Assembly: GCF_017868775.1 (NCBI RefSeq)
Contig: NZ_CP053381.1
Coordinates: forward strand, 3,658,001 to 3,722,000
From: Billgrantia sulfidoxydans
Lineage (GTDB): Bacteria; Pseudomonadota; Gammaproteobacteria; Pseudomonadales; Halomonadaceae
Length of the DNA stretch: 64,000 nt
Direction: 5' to 3'
Positions 37,176-44,459 of the stretch are shown here, piece by piece; position 1 is the first letter of the stretch, and every line of letters starts with the position of its first letter. The notes beneath the pieces were generated by a model, which saw only the letters and a list, made by a program, of their open reading frames with translations, ran no database searches and had not been told where the DNA came from. Made by a program: the position numbers and the translations under genes.

Positions 37176-37285
37176 GCCCCCATCCCCATCCTCACGAGGG
37201 AGCTGGTCTACACCGGCACCACTGGCACGAGGGACTGGCTCACGCTGGTGGAGACGGGCCGCGGCATGCTGGATGAGACAGTGAC
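37176..37285 (+). repeat. Partial second copy of the recD 3' end
   Basis: These 110 bp match recD 36158-36267 in the same orientation at roughly 85 % identity by eye (about 15 differences). They encode PILTRELVYTGT...RDWLTLVETGRGMLDE in frame but have no start of their own. Base composition drops sharply right after the repeat. This looks like the edge of an imported block that carried the end of a diverged recD from another strain. Confidence 0.85.
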
Positions 37286-37310
37286 AAAAGTAGCATTAAG
37301 ATATTAAAAT
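37281..37310 (+). promoter_or_regulatory. Possible promoter of the AT-rich gene pair
   Basis: GTGACA (37281-37286) and TAAAAT (37305-37310) are separated by 18 nt, matching five of six consensus bases at each box. It lies 29 nt before the GTG start of the first AT-rich gene. In an AT-rich stretch such matches arise easily, so support is moderate. Confidence 0.35.
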
Positions 37311-37338
37311 CAAGAAAAAATGGGAAAGGGAAAACATA

Positions 37339-37839
37339 GTGGAAAATTTTATCGCCTCACTAGCTTCAACCATATTAGGCGGAATAACCTTAACCATTTT
37401 GTTTTTCACATTTAAAGAAAAGATATTCCCACCTCCAAACGTCTCAGGATTTTGGACGCTAACAACAACTACAACCAAGAGCGACTACAACCCTTACAAA
37501 GGCCTTGTTATCAAATATGACTCCATACTTTGGAGAGAGGGACTATTAGTTAAAGGAAGCATAGAGAAAAAATATGAAAGATCACAAAAAGGGGAAACTG
37601 AGCACCAAGGAAAGAACAGAAGAAGAGGATATGTGGAAGGATATATTGAAAAGAATTATTTAAAAAATGACTCATTAGTACTTCACGTAACTTTGAATGA
37701 TTTTGGGAGAGAGTCCACCTATTTTTTTAAATTTTATTTTAAAAACCCAAGCCTAGCACAAGGTGTATTTCATTCGATGACAGCTGCCCAAAGCGGCCAT
37801 GCTGAACTAGCAAAAGACAAAACAGAATCAACAAAATGA
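37339..37839 (+). CDS. Membrane-anchored protein with a probable beta-rich domain, unknown function
   Basis: 166 residues starting at GTG 37339, with AAAGGGA upstream. One clear membrane helix sits at residues 5-24 (IASLASTILGGITLTILFF). Then comes a domain of alternating polar/hydrophobic strands that starts with VSGFWTLTTTTT (residues 35-46, GxW pattern) and runs through VEGYIEKNYLKNDSLVLHVT to YFFKFYFKNP. This plan resembles the beta-barrel effectors of the Cap15 (S-2TM-beta) type in CBASS systems, but I see one helix, not two, and no cyclase gene. Codon and base use are AT-rich, unlike all flanking genes. Its stop overlaps the next start (ATGA). I do not recognise a named family. Confidence 0.75.
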   Translation: MENFIASLASTILGGITLTILFFTFKEKIFPPPNVSGFWTLTTTTTKSDYNPYKGLVIKYDSILWREGLLVKGSIEKKYERSQKGETEHQGKNRRRGYVEGYIEKNYLKNDSLVLHVTLNDFGRESTYFFKFYFKNPSLAQGVFHSMTAAQSGHAELAKDKTESTK

Positions 37840-38543
37840 ACCAAAAAGAGATATTTGATATAATTGGTGGAAAACCCGCCTTCACACTAGACATTAAAGG
37901 ATGGCTAATCTATTATAATCTTATTCTAGACAAGATATTGCTCCACTTGGATTCAGCGAAATATTCTTCTAGCCTAGCATTTCACGACAACCTCACAGAA
38001 TTTGAGAAATATGTAGTACTACTTGAAGATAAGAGATATTTCAACCACAGAGGAGTAGATTTATACTTCATTCCCAGAGCATTGAAACAGCTAGTCACAC
38101 GCAAAAGAATTGGAGGAATCAGCACTATAGAGCAGCAGTATATTAGAACAATACTAAACAGAAAAGAACGAACCTTATCCAGAAAGCACCGTGAAATAAT
38201 ACTATCATGGCTCCTGGCCCACCGAGCCTGCAAAAAAGAGGTTTTAAAGAGCTATCTCGGCTCAGCCTATTTTGGTTACAAGATAAACAGCTGCGACGAG
38301 GCATCACTCGTTCTATTTAGAAAAAATGCTAACGAAGCCAAGGCAGAAGAAGCAGCTCTTCTGGCAAGCTTACTAGTCTACCCATTGCCCAAGCAGGTAA
38401 TCCACGAAATCAAAGAAAAAAACATACAGACACCGATCAACATAAACAACTTCTTCCAAGTCTCAAGCTTAGTGGCACCAAACTGGAGCTCAAAGATATC
38501 AAGAAGGCTACGCTTCGCAATATCCTTATCCCAAGCCAAATAA
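37836..38543 (+). CDS. GT51 peptidoglycan transglycosylase-domain protein, no clear anchor
   Basis: 235 residues. The five GT51 motifs are present: EDKRYFNHRGVD (catalytic Glu64), GISTIEQQ (normally GASTISQQ), RKHRE (Glu120), KKEVLKSYLGSAYFG and EEAALLASLLVYP. It is closest in plan to monofunctional MtgA. Unlike MtgA and PBP1 proteins it has no N-terminal transmembrane helix before the catalytic domain, only a mildly hydrophobic stretch at residues 22-38. It would thus be cytoplasmic or held by its partner, which is unexpected for an enzyme whose substrate lipid II is used on the outer face. It overlaps the upstream membrane protein gene by 4 nt and shares its AT-rich composition, so they form a two-gene unit. 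Confidence 0.8.
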   Translation: MNQKEIFDIIGGKPAFTLDIKGWLIYYNLILDKILLHLDSAKYSSSLAFHDNLTEFEKYVVLLEDKRYFNHRGVDLYFIPRALKQLVTRKRIGGISTIEQQYIRTILNRKERTLSRKHREIILSWLLAHRACKKEVLKSYLGSAYFGYKINSCDEASLVLFRKNANEAKAEEAALLASLLVYPLPKQVIHEIKEKNIQTPININNFFQVSSLVAPNWSSKISRRLRFAISLSQAK

Positions 38544-39212
38544 ACGAGCAAGCAAGTAGCTACAACTCAAACGCTTCCTATTACCAAAGCATACCTGCCT
38601 TTCAATAGGGAAGGTTGAGAACCTTCCCTCCCTCACTTTAAGCATCAAATTCTCTATCACAACTACAATCCTGCTCCCAAGAACATTTAATCTTTGTTCA
38701 ATTTCGACATATTTTTCTTGGCTAAAAATTTCACGCTCAAGCTTTCTCACCTCGTTATTTAAAATATAAAACCCCCTCTGAATATCATACTCAACCTCCC
38801 ATGCTGCCTCGCTTCCAAATGAATACTTTATTCTTGCAAGCAAAACACCCAATTTTTCGTTCCACTCATTAACCACCTCAGAATACGCCTTCTCCACAGC
38901 TTGCTCAGAATCTTCAGCTTTGATAGACCATAGCTTTCTTCTTTGCCTGTGCAACCTTTTATAAGAAAGAAAAGAAAAATCTTCAATTAGACTCAGCGCT
39001 GCCTCCTCTTCTTTTTCGTAGTAACGAATCTTATCCCTCTTTGCCCAATAACAATGCTGAACCCATGCTGTAAGAATAACCACAAAAACAGTTAGAATCG
39101 CGCCAAAAAAATAGCTCATATATTTTTTCCGCAAATGGCCATAGTGAATTCTAATAACCATGTCTCTAAAAACCATACGCACTAGAGAAACCAAAGAGCC
39201 AGTGCTTACCAT
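38526..39212 (-). CDS. Membrane-anchored helical protein of unknown function
   Basis: 228 residues on the minus strand, AT-rich like its neighbours. A membrane helix at about residues 33-52 (SYFFGAILTVFVVILTAWV) is followed by long charged helices (YYEKEEEAALSLIEDF, NNEVRKLEREIFSQEKYVE) likely to form coiled coil. Its 3' end overlaps the end of the GT51 gene by 18 nt in convergent orientation. Several in-frame ATGs exist (39212, 39176, 39161, 39119), and none has a strong ribosome site. I know no family match. It may be a third component of the same island or independent cargo. Confidence 0.65.
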   Translation of the reverse strand: MVSTGSLVSLVRMVFRDMVIRIHYGHLRKKYMSYFFGAILTVFVVILTAWVQHCYWAKRDKIRYYEKEEEAALSLIEDFSFLSYKRLHRQRRKLWSIKAEDSEQAVEKAYSEVVNEWNEKLGVLLARIKYSFGSEAAWEVEYDIQRGFYILNNEVRKLEREIFSQEKYVEIEQRLNVLGSRIVVVIENLMLKVREGRFSTFPIERQVCFGNRKRLSCSYLLARLFGLG

Positions 39213-39304
39213 AAGGCTTCAGTACCATGCTGAGCTTAACACTAAAGCTAATCCTGTCCCACACACGGTATCAACGGTGATAAGCCAAGGGATAAAAGCG
39301 CCCC

Positions 39305-39760
39305 CCTCATCTTAAAGTACGGAAAGTACTCCTCCGTACCGAAGTGATTGCCTGCCTCGACCTTGGTGGGCAGGGTGAAGCCTTCGAAGTTTTTGGAAAT
39401 TGTCTAGGTAACAGCCGAAAGGCTGGAGCCGCAACGCCTTCTCGGGGTTGGCGTTGCTCCAGCGTTGGTACTGCACCCAGCGCGTTTGGCCGTTTTCAGC
39501 CACGGCGATCTCTATCGCTTGCTCCAGGCTGCCGTGGGTGATGATCGCTCGTGCCAGGTTGGGCTCGCCGGTCTCTTCCCAGCGCGCGTCGTGCTGCGGC
39601 AGCAGCGCTCCGGGGCCCAGAAGGCGGCTTCCGCCACCGCTCGGCCGAACGAGGCGCGCATGTGATTGTCGTCGCCCCCGGCTCTGCGACGGGCAGCGTG
39701 TCGTTGAGCCAGAAGCGCGTCCAGGAGCGGCCTTCCGCCATGCTGTGCGTCCGTGAGGGC
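39305..39760 (-). pseudogene. Truncated, frameshifted second copy of the DUF6544-type gene
   Basis: This stretch aligns in the same orientation with 42258-42696, the 3' half of the intact gene at 42222-43076, at roughly 90 % identity by eye. Shared product segments include RWEETGEPNLARAIITHGS and EQAIEIAVAENGQ. Small indels break the frame on both sides of that block, and the 5' half of the gene is absent. It bounds the AT-rich island on its right, just as the recD fragment bounds it on its left. Confidence 0.85.
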
Positions 39761-39890
39761 TCGGAGGAAGCGTTGGCAATAGCGCCATCCGTACGCCTGA
39801 GCATTATGTTAATAATGCTGCGATCCCCATTCGCTTTGGCGGTGGGTCGGAGAATCTTGATGGATAGCCGGCAACGGGATAGGGGAACGC

Positions 39891-40700
39891 ATGCAGCCAT
39901 TGGATAGCCAGAAGGCCAGCCCCTATGCGGGTTGGCGCCGTTGCCTTTACCTGATGCTCGAGCCCACCGCTCGCCAAGCTCATGGCCTGTCGATCACCAA
40001 CCGCTTCATCGCCGGTCTGATAATCCTCGCAACGGCACTGACCATTCTGGAGACGGAGCCGGCAGTTCGAGCGCTCGCGCCAAGCCTCTTCGTCACCGCC
40101 GAGGCAGTGCTGGCCTTGGCTTTTCTGGTCGAGTACGTCGCGCGCGTGATCGCGGCTGGTGAAAATCCTCGCTATCGAGGGCTGGCTGGGCGCTTACGCT
40201 TCATGGTTAGCCCATGGGCGATCTTCGACCTGCTCGCTATCTTGCCTTTCTTCCTGACCATGGGGGCAGTCAACGCCTTTGCGTTACGTCTGCTCAAACT
40301 GATCCGGCTGCTCAGGCTCGCGCGCCTGGGGCACTTCTCCAACGCGATTGGCGATCTCTACCAGGCAGTGCGCGGGCGACGCTACGAACTCACGGTAAGC
40401 CTGATGGTGGCTGTGGCGTTACTGATCGTCACCAGCAGCGTGATCTATGTCTTGGAAGCCAGCCACCAACCCGAGGCCTTCGGGAGCATTCCCAGGGCGC
40501 TCTGGTGGAGCGTGGCCACACTCACTACGGTGGGCTATGGGGACGTGACACCGGTAACCGCGGCTGGACAGCTGTTTGCAGGCCTGACCGCCATCGTCGG
40601 CATCGGCATGATCGCAATGCCGACCGGCATCCTGGCTGCCGCCTTCAGCGATGCCATGCAGAAACGTCGGGAGCAGGCGGAACACGACAACAACAAGTGA
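39891..40700 (+). CDS. Voltage-gated potassium channel-like ion transporter
   Basis: A 269-residue six-helix channel. The voltage-sensor helix S4 is RLLKLIRLLRLARLGHF, with regularly spaced arginines, and the pore has the potassium selectivity filter TLTTVGYGDVTP (near residue 222), followed by the S6 helix GLTAIVGIGMIAMPTGILAA. It has no large C-terminal regulatory domain. It lies between the DUF6544-type fragment and two toxin-antitoxin loci, and so appears to be hot-spot cargo. GC content is like the host. Confidence 0.9.
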   Translation: MQPLDSQKASPYAGWRRCLYLMLEPTARQAHGLSITNRFIAGLIILATALTILETEPAVRALAPSLFVTAEAVLALAFLVEYVARVIAAGENPRYRGLAGRLRFMVSPWAIFDLLAILPFFLTMGAVNAFALRLLKLIRLLRLARLGHFSNAIGDLYQAVRGRRYELTVSLMVAVALLIVTSSVIYVLEASHQPEAFGSIPRALWWSVATLTTVGYGDVTPVTAAGQLFAGLTAIVGIGMIAMPTGILAAAFSDAMQKRREQAEHDNNK

Positions 40701-40879
40701 CAAGAGAGGGAGCGGGGGATGGCACTTCGATTTCGTCGGCGCATCCGTATTGCGCCAGGCATAAGCCTGAACCTCAGAAAAGCGGAGTCGGGAGGAAAGG
40801 GTACCGAAAAAACGAGATAGACCGACGCCATGCATGACGATCAAGCAGCGCGGTATATGGAGCAGTAGGCGCTACACTA

Positions 40880-41247
40880 TTATTCGGCTTCTTTCGGGTT
40901 TTTGACTTCACGTAGCTGTTCCAATAATTCGGGAATATTGTCCTGGATGATGCTCCATACGGTATCGTCGTCAATCCCAAGATAGGCATGGATCAAGCGA
41001 TTCCTGGTAGCGATGATCATCCGCCAGGGAATGTCCGGATACTGCTGACGAACCGTAAGTGGAATACGTGTTGCCGCTTCGCCGATCAGCTCGAGATTTC
41101 GCAGTGTGGCGTCGTAGGTGAGGTCATGCACGGTGAAGCTATCCTGATCCAAGCCATCACATCAGTATAGGACAGGACCTTCTCAGCAAAACCGATCATG
41201 TCATCGATATAGAAGCGCCATTCGCGCTTGAGACGAGAATCAGACAC
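40880..41247 (-). pseudogene. HepT-family HEPN toxin, frameshifted
   Basis: The N-terminal part (SDSRLKREWRFYIDDMIGFAEKVLSYTD, from GTG 41247) and the C-terminal part (DQDSFTVHDLTYDATLRNLE onward) are in different frames. Between them, CATCA occurs twice in tandem on the plus strand (41155-41164); removing one copy restores a single HepT-length protein of about 120 residues. The RNase motif RNRLIH (Rx4H) is intact in the downstream part. The gene overlaps the end of mntA, which is normal for this pair. As it stands the toxin cannot be made in full. Confidence 0.8.
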
Positions 41248-41530
41248 GCACTGCCTCACGCTCCACATGGGGTCTAAGCTCGGGACGTAGCGCCTTATCG
41301 GTCACTAGATCTACCGGATGGCCCAACAGATCCTCCAGGTAGAACTGCACACCGAAATAATGCGCCGAGGTAGCCGGGCCCTCAAAGCTCACCAGGATAT
41401 CGATATCGCTGTCGTCGCGAGCCTCATTACGCGACATGGAACCAAAAAGCGACAACGAGGTGACGCCATACTCGCTGGATAGCGTCGGCAGGTGTTCTCG
41501 CAACAGCTGTAACGTCTCGGTTCTGTTCAT
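41240..41530 (-). CDS. mntA: MntA-type nucleotidyltransferase antitoxin
   Basis: 96 residues with the minimal nucleotidyltransferase core: LFGSMSRNEARDDSDIDIL carries the GSx10DxD metal-binding motif. In MntA-HepT systems this protein neutralises HepT by attaching AMP to it. It is intact, while the overlapping downstream hepT is frameshifted. Its TGA lies inside the start region of hepT (8-nt overlap). Confidence 0.87.
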   Translation of the reverse strand: MNRTETLQLLREHLPTLSSEYGVTSLSLFGSMSRNEARDDSDIDILVSFEGPATSAHYFGVQFYLEDLLGHPVDLVTDKALRPELRPHVEREAVRV

Positions 41531-41703
41531 TTTGCGCTACCTCAACAACGTTGAGCCTTAGGCAATTCGATAACTATGGCAGCCCATGGCTTAGCCTAGC
41601 ATGGGTGGCAGCCTAGGGCCTGCTCGTAGGATAGGTTGCCACACCAGGGCGTTTGACATGGCCTGGTGCTGCAGCAAAAATATACGCAATCTGCGTACAT
41701 CGC

Positions 41704-41892
41704 ATGAAAGCAACGTTTCTCGAACTGCCACCCTTCGAGCGGCACCGATCCACCTACTTCGATGACGCCGCCTTTCGTGCCTGCCAGAATTTCTTGCTTC
41801 AGAACCCTGGGGCCGGTGATGTCATCCAAGGAGGGAGGCTGCGCAAGACCCTGAGACAGCTGCTGGATGCGGAAATCAACGCGAGGCCATGA
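41704..41892 (+). pseudogene. HigB/RelE-type toxin with internal deletion
   Basis: 62 residues, against about 100-110 for the family. The N-terminus MKATFLELPPFERHR and ACQNFLLQNPGAGDVIQGG match the first 45 residues of this toxin group. The next residues, LRKTLRQLLDAEINARP, match the very end. The middle, which holds the beta-strands and basic catalytic residues, is missing. The deletion is in frame, so the 4-nt overlap with the antitoxin is kept. A toxic activity is very unlikely. Confidence 0.75.
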
Positions 41893-42209
41893 CCATGGGC
41901 CGTAACATTTTTGACGAACTCGTCGAGGGCTTCGATGCATTGGCAAATGAGCGCCAAGGCAAGCGCACGCTGCGCTCCCACTCCGTAGAGCTGGCGGAGG
42001 TTCCCGACGTCACAGCCAGCGAGCTCACCGAGCTGCGGGAGCGGCTGCATATGTCCCGCCCGGTATTCGCCATGTACCTCCGCACCAACCCAAGGACGCT
42101 GGAGAATTGGGAGCAAGGCCGCGCCAAGCCCAATGCCCAGGCCATGACACTCATCCGGCTCGTCCAGAAGTATCCTGAAACCCTTGAGCATCTCGCTGAT
42201 CTTGCCTAG
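41889..42209 (+). CDS. HigA-type helix-turn-helix antitoxin
   Basis: 106 residues. The helix-turn-helix is in ELRERLHMSRPVFAMYLRTN with TLENWEQGRAKPNAQA, typical for antitoxins and autorepressors of the HigA/XRE kind. It starts at ATG 41889 within the end of the truncated toxin gene (ATGA overlap). The frame is complete. It may now serve only as a repressor or as protection against related toxins from other elements. Confidence 0.82.
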   Translation: MTMGRNIFDELVEGFDALANERQGKRTLRSHSVELAEVPDVTASELTELRERLHMSRPVFAMYLRTNPRTLENWEQGRAKPNAQAMTLIRLVQKYPETLEHLADLA

Positions 42210-42221
42210 TGCCATTGAGCG

Positions 42222-43076
42222 CTACGACACCGAAAACCGCACCTCCCCCACCCTTACCCGAAAGAACGGAAAGTACGCCTCGGTGCCGAAGTGGTTGCCT
42301 GCCTCGACCTGGGTGGGCAGGGTGTAGCCTTCGAAGTTCTGGAAGTCGTCCAGGTAGCCGCCGAAGGGCTGGAGCCGCCACGCCTTCTCGGGGTTGGCAT
42401 TGCTCCAGCGTTGGAACTGTACCCAGCGCGGTTGGCCGTTTTCGGCCACGGCGATCTCTATGGCTTGCTCCAGGCTGCCGTGGGTGATGATCGCTCGTGC
42501 CAGATTGGGCTCGCCGGTCTCTTCCCAGCGCACTCCGTGCTGGGGCAGCAGCGCTGCCGGGGCCCAGAAGGCGGCTTCCGCCACGGCTCGGCCGAACGAG
42601 GCGCGCAGGTGGTTGTCGTCGCCCCCGGCCCTGGCGACGGGCAGCGCGCCGTCGAGCCAGAAGCGCGTCCAGGAGCGGCCGTTCGCCATGCCGTCCGAAC
42701 CGCTCATCTGCATCAGGCCGGCGCCGGCCCGTTCGAGGTGCCAGATGAAGCCGTGCGGCGGAGCGAGGATCTGGCGTGCCCGCATGGGGCGGTAGCCGGG
42801 TGTTTCCTTACTACCCAGGCCAATCTCGCCGCTCATGCGGATCTGGCTGACGACATGAAGCGGTGTGCCTGGTTCGATGGTGTAGAGGAAGTAGCGCCGT
42901 GCCGCATCGGGCAGGCCTTCGACCATGGCGGGGTCGAACGCTTCGACGCTGGCGGGCGCCTGGGATTGCAGCCATGCCCAAGAATTTTCCATCGCGCGGT
43001 TATCGGCCAGGCGCCACGCCTGCATCGCCAGTGCCGCTACCAGCAGTAGACCCACCGCTATTGCCAGGTACGCCAT
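42222..43076 (-). CDS. DUF6544-type membrane-anchored protein
   Basis: 284 residues with an N-terminal membrane helix (AYLAIAVGLLLVAALAMQAW) followed by a globular domain. VSQIRMSGEIGLGS, MRARQILAPPHGFIWHLE and YFPFFRVRV are landmarks of the DUF6544/DUF6920 group as I remember it. Function is unknown in the family. Its 3' half exists as a broken copy at 39305-39760, so this gene marks the right edge of the recD-linked hot spot. Confidence 0.75.
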   Translation of the reverse strand: MAYLAIAVGLLLVAALAMQAWRLADNRAMENSWAWLQSQAPASVEAFDPAMVEGLPDAARRYFLYTIEPGTPLHVVSQIRMSGEIGLGSKETPGYRPMRARQILAPPHGFIWHLERAGAGLMQMSGSDGMANGRSWTRFWLDGALPVARAGGDDNHLRASFGRAVAEAAFWAPAALLPQHGVRWEETGEPNLARAIITHGSLEQAIEIAVAENGQPRWVQFQRWSNANPEKAWRLQPFGGYLDDFQNFEGYTLPTQVEAGNHFGTEAYFPFFRVRVGEVRFSVS

Positions 43077-43173
43077 CCGGTCTCTCCTGCGCTCTGCTCT
43101 TGTTCTCTGCTCTTGTTCTCTTCTCGTTCCGCTCTTCCCTACTCCGTGCCCTTCTTGTGCGAGCCCAGCTCAA

Positions 43174-43572
43174 TCAACGAGCGGATTCGGGAAACCTGGG
43201 CAGCTCATCGGCAAGCTCGAACCACTCGGCCTTGGACGAGACCCAGGCGTGGTAGCGCTTGCCGGGCGCTATCGGCGTATCCAGGGTGCCGAGCCGCAGC
43301 CGCTTGGCGTCGGGCAGGTCGTCACGGGCGCTGTAGAGCGGGCTGCCGCACTCGCTGCAGAACACCCGCGCCTTGTTCGGTGTGGCACGATACTCCTTGA
43401 GGTACTCCGCACCCCGGGTGATGCGAAACTCTGCCGAGCGGATGGGCGACACGGCGACGAAGGCCGAGCCTTGTGCCTTCTGGCACTGCTTGCAGTGGCA
43501 CATGGAGACTTCATCGATCTCGCCGCGGTACTCGTATGTCACTTTCCCGCATAGGCAGCTTCCTTGGTGCAT
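43174..43572 (-). CDS. GFA/CENP-V-fold zinc protein (copy 1)
   Basis: 132 residues with the GFA zinc-binding pattern: GSCLCGKVTYEY, MCHCKQCQKAQGS and FCSECGSPLYS supply the two zinc-cysteine clusters. The family is named after glutathione-dependent formaldehyde-activating enzyme, but most members have no proven activity. A second member with the same motifs is at 51752-52141. It is preceded by a repetitive CTCTGCTCTTGTT stretch (about 43085-43140) in the gap to the DUF6544-type gene. Confidence 0.87.
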   Translation of the reverse strand: MHQGSCLCGKVTYEYRGEIDEVSMCHCKQCQKAQGSAFVAVSPIRSAEFRITRGAEYLKEYRATPNKARVFCSECGSPLYSARDDLPDAKRLRLGTLDTPIAPGKRYHAWVSSKAEWFELADELPRFPESAR

Positions 43573-43697
43573 CGGCGTCTCTCCCCGGTGGCTTTCGCCT
43601 ACGATACCCCTTTCGCTACCCGATGGTTGAAACCGGCGTCAATCACGGCCTGAAAGTGCTAGGGTTCGAGGAAATCCGATCCAATGGCTTCGCGACC

Positions 43698-44339
43698 ATG
43701 CCCCACGTCGACATCACCGTGATCTCCGATGCCATCTGCCCATGGTGCTTCATCGGCAAGCGCCACCTCGACCTCGCCCTGGCCGAACTGCCCGGAGAGA
43801 TCAGCGTCTCGGTGGCCTGGCACCCCTTCGAGCTCAACCCCGACATGCCCGCCGGGGGCCTGTCGCGGCGCGAGTACCGCACCGCCAAGTTCGGCTCGTG
43901 GGAGCGCTCCCGGGCGCTCGACGCCCAGGTGGAGGCCGCCGCCGCCCAGGCGGGCATCGAGATCCACCACGAACGCATGACGCGAACGCCCAATACCTTC
44001 GATGCCCACCGGCTGATCTGGCTCGCCAGGGAGCATGGCGTCCAGTCGGCCGTGGTCGCAGCACTCTTCCGCAGCTACTTCGTCGAGGGGGAGGACATCG
44101 GTGACAGTGCGGTGCTGGCCAAGGCCGCCCGAGACGGCGGGCTGGCGGATATTGACATACCCGCCTTTCTCGCCAGCGACCAGGGCCGGGCCGAGGTAAA
44201 GGCAGGCCTCGACGAGGCGCGGCGCCTGGGCGTGAGCGGTGTACCCACCTTCATCCTCAATAACGCAATCGGCCTGTCGGGCGCCCAACCGCCCGAGGCG
44301 CTGCGCCGGGCGATTCTCGAGTCGACCGGCAGAGGTTGA
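43698..44339 (+). CDS. DsbA-family oxidoreductase, FrnE-like
   Basis: 213 residues with thioredoxin fold and helical insert. The redox motif CPWC is in SDAICPWCFIGKRHLDLAL near residue 14, and the C-terminal cis-proline loop is GVSGVPTFILNN. No signal peptide is present, so it acts in the cytoplasm like FrnE, which is linked to oxidative-stress tolerance and polyketide steps. The ATG at 43698 fits the family; no good ribosome site is visible, and a longer start at 43623 is possible. Confidence 0.88.
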   Translation: MPHVDITVISDAICPWCFIGKRHLDLALAELPGEISVSVAWHPFELNPDMPAGGLSRREYRTAKFGSWERSRALDAQVEAAAAQAGIEIHHERMTRTPNTFDAHRLIWLAREHGVQSAVVAALFRSYFVEGEDIGDSAVLAKAARDGGLADIDIPAFLASDQGRAEVKAGLDEARRLGVSGVPTFILNNAIGLSGAQPPEALRRAILESTGRG

Positions 44340-44459
44340 AGCCGTCCAACCCCGTGGGCAAGCGCCAGACGGAACCGTCTCTACCTGCTTGCCCCCTATC
44401 GGCGTCGGTGTCATCGTCTTGCGGTGACCAACCGCCGCCCGACCACAAGGAGCATTATC

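Noticed and set aside
37176..37285. The recD repeat as an att site of a site-specific integrase element
   Set aside because: The copies differ at about 15 of 106 positions, there is no tRNA and no integrase gene in the window. Homologous import is simpler.
37339..38543. Possibility that the AT-rich pair is a CBASS operon
   Set aside because: No cGAS/DncV-type nucleotidyltransferase is adjacent. The only nucleotidyltransferase nearby is MntA, 3 kb away and of the antitoxin kind. The likeness to Cap15 is structural only.
36288..43076. Prophage or IS element in the hot spot
   Set aside because: I found no transposase, integrase, terminase or phage structural gene and no terminal inverted repeats.
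43085..43140. CTCTGCTCTTGTTCT tandem repeat as a regulatory microsatellite
   Set aside because: It has only two imperfect units in an intergenic gap and no link to a promoter could be shown. It is mentioned only in the neighbouring entries.
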